From Verrucomicrobiales bacterium (GTDB lineage Bacteria > Verrucomicrobiota > Verrucomicrobiia > Verrucomicrobiales > DEV007): a stretch of DNA of 11,359 nucleotides. The notes under the pieces were generated by a model. The model searched no databases, was not told the DNA's origin, and saw nothing but the letters and a program-made list of their open reading frames with translations. The stretch is from the NCBI GenBank assembly GCA_002705125.1, contig PAHQ01000105.1:1-11359 (forward strand), given 5' to 3'. Position numbers and translations under genes: made by a program. Every line of letters starts with the position of its first letter. Position 1 is the first letter of the stretch. Below, piece by piece: positions 7,122-11,359 of this stretch.

Positions 7122-9299
7122 TTGAGATCAATTAATAGTATGTTAGCTATGAGCCAAGAAGACAAAAACTTAAATAAATACAGACAATTTGGCGAAATTC
7201 CAAACTACGGTGAAGAGGCTTTCATTGTCATCCCAAATAGAGTAACTCCTGAAGAACTTCATTTGATAACCTCGCTAATCTCAAAGAGCGGTACTAAGCA
7301 TCTGCTTCTAGTAGATAAAAATAGCAGCATACTGGAAGAATTAGTTGCCAGAGACAATAAACAGGAAATTCTAACTTTTGATTTTCAAGAAGGTAGTAGT
7401 GAACAGCTCAAGTCCACCCTTGCTCCATATATTTCAGAGAAAACAGCAATCGTATTCGTTCCTAATCGATACATTGTTCAAAAGGGGGCAAATCTTCACT
7501 TTCCATCTGAACAGATTGAAATAATTCTCGGTATAGGGACTTCTGTTGTTCCTCTATTCATTGAAAATTTATCTGAAACACAATTATCTATTGAAGACAA
7601 TAAGATCGTTGCTCACTCATACGGAGAAATCTTAGACTCTAAAAACTTATCAATAGCAGCATATCAAGAATCATTACTTAAAGCTGGCGAAAGAGCATTT
7701 AGCAGCCATCAAATCTTTGAAAACTCTCTTGTTTTTTCAATCTTGAGAGGTCTTAAATTAAAAGGAAATACAACTTCTATTTTTGACGGAAATGACGGCT
7801 CTGAAACAAAGTTTACAAAAATATTTGGTGCCTCCGCCGCCTTCAGTAAAATTATTAGTCAATCAACTCAAAAGAAGAGGGTCGGAATCGTCTTGCCCCC
7901 AGGTAAAGGGGGACTAGTCGCCAATTTGGCGGTTTTATTGTCAGGAAAAATTCCAGTAAATTTAAATTTTACTGCAGGATCCGAAGCCATCATTTCTTCA
8001 ATTGAACAAGCAAAACTCGATCATATAATTACAGCACAAGCCTTTATTGATAAGTATCCTGAATTTCCATGGCCAGAAAAAGATAACATTCTTTTAATTG
8101 AAAAATTATTACCTCCTCTAAAGCCTAAGATAATTCTATGGTTGATAGCACTCAAAGTCTTATCACCAAAAAAAATTGCATCGTTGCTAGGAGTAGCGAA
8201 GAAAGGCGGCACCGAAGAAGCCGTCTTATTATTTACAAGTGGAAGCTCTGGCAACCCAAAGGGAGTCGTCCTCTCTCACCGAAATATCTTAGCCAATGTT
8301 AGCCAATTTGGAAGCCGTTTAGATCTTGATGATACTGATAAAGTTCTCGGCTGTTTACCACTTTTTCACAGCTTCGGATCTACGGTAACATTATGGTATC
8401 CAATGCTAGAAGGGATTGATCTTGTCACCTATCCCAGCCCACTTGAACCGCCTAAACTAGCAGATCTCATAGACAAATATAAAGTCACTCTTCTTCTCGC
8501 AACACCAACATTTCTTCGTGGTTACATGCGAAGAGTCGAACCTGAAAAGCTTAAAAGTATAAAATATGTTGTTACGGGAGCTGAAAAATTACCAAAGAGG
8601 TTAGCTCAAGCCTTCGAAGAGAAATTTCAAAAGAAAGTGATGGAAGGATACGGACTAACTGAAACATCACCAGTTTCAAACGTTAACATTCCAAATTTGA
8701 ATAAAACAAAAAATGAAGAACTCATATCTAGCGAAAGGTTTGGATCCGTAGGACAATTCCTCCCTGGAGTCGCCGTTAAAATAACAGACACCGATGATGA
8801 ATCTCAGATACCTATTGATAATAGTGGAATGATTTGGCTCAAAGGAGCTAATATATTCAAAGAATATTTAGACTTACCTGATCAGACGAATGATGTAATC
8901 CATGATAACTGGTTCCGGACTGGTGATATTGGTAAAGTTGATAAGGATGGATTTCTGTATATAGAGGGGAGGCTTTCAAGGTTTTCTAAAATTGCAGGGG
9001 AAATGGTCCCTCATGAAACTGTAGAGTCCCATATTAATAAGGCTCTTGGCTATGATTCTGAAGCCGAAAAGAAGATCGCTGTTATCGGCATTCCCGATGA
9101 GGCTAAGGGTGAATCACTAGTGCTCCTAAGCTCTGTTGATATGAGTGATGAATCAGTAAACGATCTCCGACAAAATTTACTTAGTTCTGGAATCGCTGCA
9201 TTATGGATACCTAAAAAAATAATCAAGGTTGATTCAATTCCATCATTAGCCTCAGGAAAACTTGATATAAAGAAGTGTGAACATCTTGCTAGATCTTAA
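7122..9299 (+). CDS. Aas-like acyl-ACP/acyl-CoA synthetase (AMP-binding) with degenerate PlsC-like N-domain
   Basis: ANL-superfamily adenylate-forming enzyme, 725 residues, closest in style to the synthetase half of Aas, which activates fatty acids with ATP and loads them on acyl carrier protein or phospholipid. AMP-binding motifs: IVLPPGKGGLVANLAVLLSG (256-275), LNFTAG (281-286), FTSGSSGNPKGV (371-382), EGYGLTETSPV (508-518), FRTGDIG (598-604), GRLSRFSKIAGEMVPHE (616-632) and the C-terminal lysine in ASGKLD (710-715). SRFSKIAGEMV is Aas-like. Residues about 30-150 look like a worn PlsC acyltransferase domain: PNRVTPEE (38-45) stands where HX4D should be, and VFVPNRYIVQKGANLHF with VVPLFIEN resembles the PEGT region and the following strand. 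The start is unsettled: TTG 7122 follows AGAGGA by one base, while ATG 7140 and 7149 have no Shine-Dalgarno. It is divergent from the symporter. An acetyl-CoA synthetase is unlikely. Confidence 0.88.
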   Translation: MRSINSMLAMSQEDKNLNKYRQFGEIPNYGEEAFIVIPNRVTPEELHLITSLISKSGTKHLLLVDKNSSILEELVARDNKQEILTFDFQEGSSEQLKSTLAPYISEKTAIVFVPNRYIVQKGANLHFPSEQIEIILGIGTSVVPLFIENLSETQLSIEDNKIVAHSYGEILDSKNLSIAAYQESLLKAGERAFSSHQIFENSLVFSILRGLKLKGNTTSIFDGNDGSETKFTKIFGASAAFSKIISQSTQKKRVGIVLPPGKGGLVANLAVLLSGKIPVNLNFTAGSEAIISSIEQAKLDHIITAQAFIDKYPEFPWPEKDNILLIEKLLPPLKPKIILWLIALKVLSPKKIASLLGVAKKGGTEEAVLLFTSGSSGNPKGVVLSHRNILANVSQFGSRLDLDDTDKVLGCLPLFHSFGSTVTLWYPMLEGIDLVTYPSPLEPPKLADLIDKYKVTLLLATPTFLRGYMRRVEPEKLKSIKYVVTGAEKLPKRLAQAFEEKFQKKVMEGYGLTETSPVSNVNIPNLNKTKNEELISSERFGSVGQFLPGVAVKITDTDDESQIPIDNSGMIWLKGANIFKEYLDLPDQTNDVIHDNWFRTGDIGKVDKDGFLYIEGRLSRFSKIAGEMVPHETVESHINKALGYDSEAEKKIAVIGIPDEAKGESLVLLSSVDMSDESVNDLRQNLLSSGIAALWIPKKIIKVDSIPSLASGKLDIKKCEHLARS

Positions 9300-9319
9300 T
9301 AATAGATCATCACCTTAAA

Positions 9320-10333
9320 GTGAAAAAACTAAAAGAACGGCTCAAGGACTCGAAGCAAATATCGTTCAAGGCCTTTATGCGCATGGCTCTTTATGACCAA
9401 AATGATGGGTATTACACTCAAAACATTCGGAATGTCGGAAGGAATGGAGATTTTTCTACATCTGCAACAATTAACAACTCTTTAGCCAAATCTATTAATT
9501 CATGGATCAAAAATCGATGGAAAGAGAACAAGGAATTAAACCGCAATATCCTTGAGATTGGCGCTGGAAATGGATCACTTGCCGATTCTATTTTGAAAAG
9601 TTTTAAACCTTGGGCACGCCTCGGTATCAACTATCATATAGTTGAAACGTCTCCAAAGTTAATAATTTCACAAAAGGAAAGATTAAAAAATCAAAGAAGA
9701 ATTAATTGGCACGAGCAGATGGCAGATGCTCTCGAAGCTTGCTCTGGAAATACTTTAATAATATCAAATGAGCTTGTTGACGCATTTCCAGTAGAACTAA
9801 TTGAATGGAATAAGGAAACAAAAAAATGGCACCGTGTCATGATCCAAAAAAATAATGGATCCTGGTTAATATCCATAGGTGAGGAGTATTCAGTCGGAGA
9901 AAACTCTTCCATTAATAATTATAAGGATTTTAATAATAAACAAAGGATAGAGCGGCATGATCAATTTATTTCATGGTTTCATGAATGGCAAAATTTATGG
10001 AACGTGGGCCATATGCTAACCATTGATTATGGCGAAGAATTCCCAGCAATATACCACCGCCGTCCCAACGGAACTCTAAGGTCTTACTTCCATCATGAAA
10101 GGTATGAACAACTTGAAGAAATATTATCAAGACCAGGCCTTCAAGATATAACATCTGACGTCGATTTCTCGGATATAAGAAAAAGAATGTTAACTAAAAG
10201 CATCAAAGAAGTCGATTATATGAACCAAGCTGATTTCATTATGTCCCACACTCAAAAACTGGATCCAATGGATCCAAGCATTGCAATTAATGGAGCAGGC
10301 TCAGCATTTAAAGTTCTTTGGCATGAAAAATAG
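9320..10333 (+). CDS. MidA/NDUFAF7-type SAM-dependent methyltransferase (COG1565, DUF185)
   Basis: Class I methyltransferase of the MidA family. The mitochondrial member NDUFAF7 dimethylates an arginine of complex I subunit NDUFS2; bacterial targets are mostly unknown. Motifs in order: ISFKAFMRMALYDQNDGYY (14-32), the GDFSTSAT variant of the family's GDFxTAPE (43-50), the SAM-binding loop ILEIGAGNGSLA (77-88), the acidic end of the next strand (E109 in YHIVET), IISNELVDAFPVE (147-159), LTIDYGEEFPAIY (233-245), RPNGTLRSYFHHE (248-260) and PGLQDITSDVDFSDI (272-286). At 337 residues it is slightly short. The start is GTG 9320, 20 bases after the acyl-synthetase stop, with no Shine-Dalgarno. No later ATG falls ahead of the first family motif. 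The spacing suggests an operon with the gene before it. Confidence 0.9.
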   Translation: MKKLKERLKDSKQISFKAFMRMALYDQNDGYYTQNIRNVGRNGDFSTSATINNSLAKSINSWIKNRWKENKELNRNILEIGAGNGSLADSILKSFKPWARLGINYHIVETSPKLIISQKERLKNQRRINWHEQMADALEACSGNTLIISNELVDAFPVELIEWNKETKKWHRVMIQKNNGSWLISIGEEYSVGENSSINNYKDFNNKQRIERHDQFISWFHEWQNLWNVGHMLTIDYGEEFPAIYHRRPNGTLRSYFHHERYEQLEEILSRPGLQDITSDVDFSDIRKRMLTKSIKEVDYMNQADFIMSHTQKLDPMDPSIAINGAGSAFKVLWHEK

Positions 10334-10401
10334 AGCCACCGTTGAACTTTAATTTTCATTAGCTTGACAGTTGGCAAAGAAAATAAGATGTCTGATTAGT
10401 T

Positions 10402-11217
10402 ATGAAGTTTGCTTTATGTAATGAAACGTATGGAAATTGGGATTTTAATGCCACCTGTGATCACATAGCCAAAAGCGGTTATGACGGGGTTGAAATAGCT
10501 CCATTCACTCTAAAAGAAGATCCACGTGATATAACTGAAAAGGAGGCCGAAAACTTTGGCAATCAAGCCAAGTCAGCAGGGCTAGAGGTCGTTGGTCTGC
10601 ACTGGCTACTGGTCAAACCTTCATGGCTGCATTTAACAAGCGATGATAAATTGCTCCAAAAAGACACAATTCATTTTGGCCAGCACCTTGCTAGGATTTG
10701 TGCAGCGATGGGAGGTAATATTATGGTCTGGGGAAGTCCAAATCAAAGAAACATTGCTCCTGATTGGGATAGGAAAGATGCTGAGAAAAGAGCTGCTGAA
10801 ACTCTATCAAAAATATCTGAAACTGCCCTCGAATTAGGGGTGACTATAGCTATGGAGCCATTAGCAAAAAAAGAAACAAATTTTCTTAATACCGCAGAGG
10901 AAACTATAAACTTAATTGAAGAGGTTAGTAGCCCGGCTTGCAAACTACACCTTGATGTAAAAGCAATGAGCGATGAATCTAAACCTATTTCTCAAATCAT
11001 ATTAGAAAGTAAAGATTACATCGCTCATTTTCATGCTAATGACCCTAACTTAAGAGGACCTGGAACCGGGGATGTGGACTATTCCCCAATCGTGGAATCA
11101 CTCCAATCTATTGAGTACGATAGGTTTGTTTCCGTTGAAGTTTTTGATTATACTCCCGACCCTGAAACAATTGCTAAGGAGAGCATTGAATTCCTTAAAG
11201 CTGCATTTGGAAAATAA
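10402..11217 (+). CDS. Sugar phosphate isomerase/epimerase family TIM-barrel protein
   Basis: Cytoplasmic xylose-isomerase-like TIM barrel (AP endonuclease 2 superfamily), 271 residues. It probably isomerises or epimerises a sugar or sugar acid at a divalent-metal centre. Barrel strands and ligands can be followed: GYDGVEIAPF (26-35), VVGLHWLL (63-70), NIMVWGSP (106-113), TIAMEPL with E152, CKLHLDVKAM with D185, IAHFHAND with H211, and FVSVEVFD with E246. These four residues match the Glu/Asp/His/Glu metal set of D-tagatose 3-epimerase relatives. GPGTGDVDYSPI (219-230) is the family's late loop. The substrate cannot be assigned; hydroxypyruvate isomerase, inosose dehydratase and ketose epimerase relatives look alike. 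ATG 10402 has no Shine-Dalgarno. It follows the methyltransferase by 68 bases, where a TTGACA occurs without a matching -10, so it may or may not share that operon. A hairpin follows immediately. Confidence 0.88.
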   Translation: MKFALCNETYGNWDFNATCDHIAKSGYDGVEIAPFTLKEDPRDITEKEAENFGNQAKSAGLEVVGLHWLLVKPSWLHLTSDDKLLQKDTIHFGQHLARICAAMGGNIMVWGSPNQRNIAPDWDRKDAEKRAAETLSKISETALELGVTIAMEPLAKKETNFLNTAEETINLIEEVSSPACKLHLDVKAMSDESKPISQIILESKDYIAHFHANDPNLRGPGTGDVDYSPIVESLQSIEYDRFVSVEVFDYTPDPETIAKESIEFLKAAFGK

Positions 11218-11219
11218 AA

Positions 11220-11250
11220 AAAGCAGCTCCCCTTGAAGGAGAACTGCTTT
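11220..11250 (-). terminator. Rho-independent terminator, strongest for the minus-strand LysM gene
   Basis: AAAGCAG (11220-11226) pairs with CTGCTTT (11244-11250), and CTCC (11227-11230) with GGAG (11238-11241), leaving a two-base AA bulge and a seven-base loop. On the minus strand the stem runs into TTTTTTTATTTT, a good U-tract, and it lies 20 bases after the LysM gene stop. On the plus strand the stem starts two bases after the TIM-barrel stop but only three U residues follow, so it may act there weakly or mainly protect the 3' end. Confidence 0.8.
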
Positions 11251-11269
11251 GAAAATAAAATTCAAAAAT

Positions 11270-11359
11270 CTAAGGAATCATTATTCTTTCTCCAATCCTA
11301 ATAAGACTGCCATTGATCCCATTAGCCTGTCTCAGAGCAGCAACAGATGTTCCATAATT
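11270..11359 (-). CDS. C-terminal end of a LysM-domain protein (5' part outside window)
   Basis: The last 29 residues of a minus-strand gene that runs off the right edge read NYGTSVAALRQAN, then GINGSLIRIGERIMIP and a TAG stop. This is the second half of a LysM motif: the GTS.A.LRQANGI helix-turn followed by the L..G....IP strand. LysM domains bind peptidoglycan or chitin N-acetylglucosamine. They are commonly C-terminal on cell-wall hydrolases, lipoproteins and division-associated proteins. The catalytic or anchoring part is not in the window, so only the domain is called. A terminator with a clear U-tract follows the stop on this strand, supporting a real gene end. Confidence 0.78.
   Translation of the reverse strand, partial: NYGTSVAALRQANGINGSLIRIGERIMIP

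Noticed and set aside
7122..9299. Calling the AMP-binding gene an acetyl-CoA synthetase because it is divergent from an ActP-like symporter
   Set aside because: The sequence motifs (LNFTAG, SRFSKIAGEMV, an N-terminal PlsC-like segment) follow the Aas pattern, not acetyl-CoA synthetase.
10364..10386. TTGACA as a promoter for the TIM-barrel gene
   Set aside because: The -35 is perfect, but at 16-18 base spacing there is no sequence resembling TATAAT; the nearest (TAAGAT) is at 14.
10402..11217. Specific hydroxypyruvate isomerase (hyi) or tagatose epimerase name
   Set aside because: Only the fold and metal ligands are clear. Substrate-determining residues cannot be assigned, and no pathway partners lie nearby.
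1..11359. Defence island, phage, transposon, CRISPR or toxin-antitoxin system
   Set aside because: No repeats of the right form, no integrase, transposase or nuclease motifs and no abrupt composition change were seen. The content is ordinary chromosomal genes.

Overview
The window is an AT-rich piece of bacterial chromosome, densely coded on both strands. No gap between genes exceeds about 125 bases, and I see no tRNA, rRNA, insertion sequence, phage gene or CRISPR array. The gene set is mostly housekeeping and metabolic: a SulP anion permease, an RppH-type Nudix hydrolase, the N-end-rule transferase Aat, an Hsp33 redox chaperone, a two-gene VC_2705-type sodium/solute symporter, an Aas-like acyl-activating enzyme, a MidA/NDUFAF7-type methyltransferase, a sugar-phosphate isomerase/epimerase-like TIM barrel and the end of a LysM protein. 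This combination, a short Hsp33 form and the secreted unknowns suggest a Gram-negative marine bacterium. A low-GC Verrucomicrobiota of the Opitutales/Puniceicoccales type is my best guess; it is inferred from protein style, not from a marker gene.

Layout. Positions 1-1680 (minus) hold the first 560 residues of a SulP transporter that runs off the left edge, and rppH (1743-2237, minus) lies just upstream of it. Divergent from rppH are two unrecognised envelope proteins, one membrane-anchored (2281-2805) and one secreted (2864-3391). A near-consensus promoter sits in front of the second. aat (3419-3994, minus) converges on them and diverges from hslO/Hsp33 (4098-4886, plus). hslO in turn runs tail-to-tail, with overlapping stop codons, into the symporter large subunit (4883-6649, minus). 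The small DUF4212 subunit (6655-6999, minus) is the first gene of that pair and is translationally coupled to it.

The gap at 7000-7121 is a divergent control region with promoter-like elements on both strands and a strong nested inverted repeat. To its right a plus-strand run holds the acyl-ACP/CoA synthetase-like gene (7122-9299), the methyltransferase (9320-10333) and the TIM-barrel gene (10402-11217). A hairpin at 11220-11250 separates these from a minus-strand gene ending in a LysM motif, which runs off the right edge.

The genes do not form one obvious pathway. The clearest functional pairings are the symporter subunits and the divergent symporter/acyl-synthetase arrangement, where uptake of an organic acid and acyl activation might share control. 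Most notable are the degenerate acyltransferase-like N-terminal domain on the acyl synthetase, the palindromic divergent control region, an EF-hand-like loop in the symporter, and the near absence of Shine-Dalgarno sequences with frequent GTG/TTG starts. I found no convincing previously undescribed defence or mobile system.
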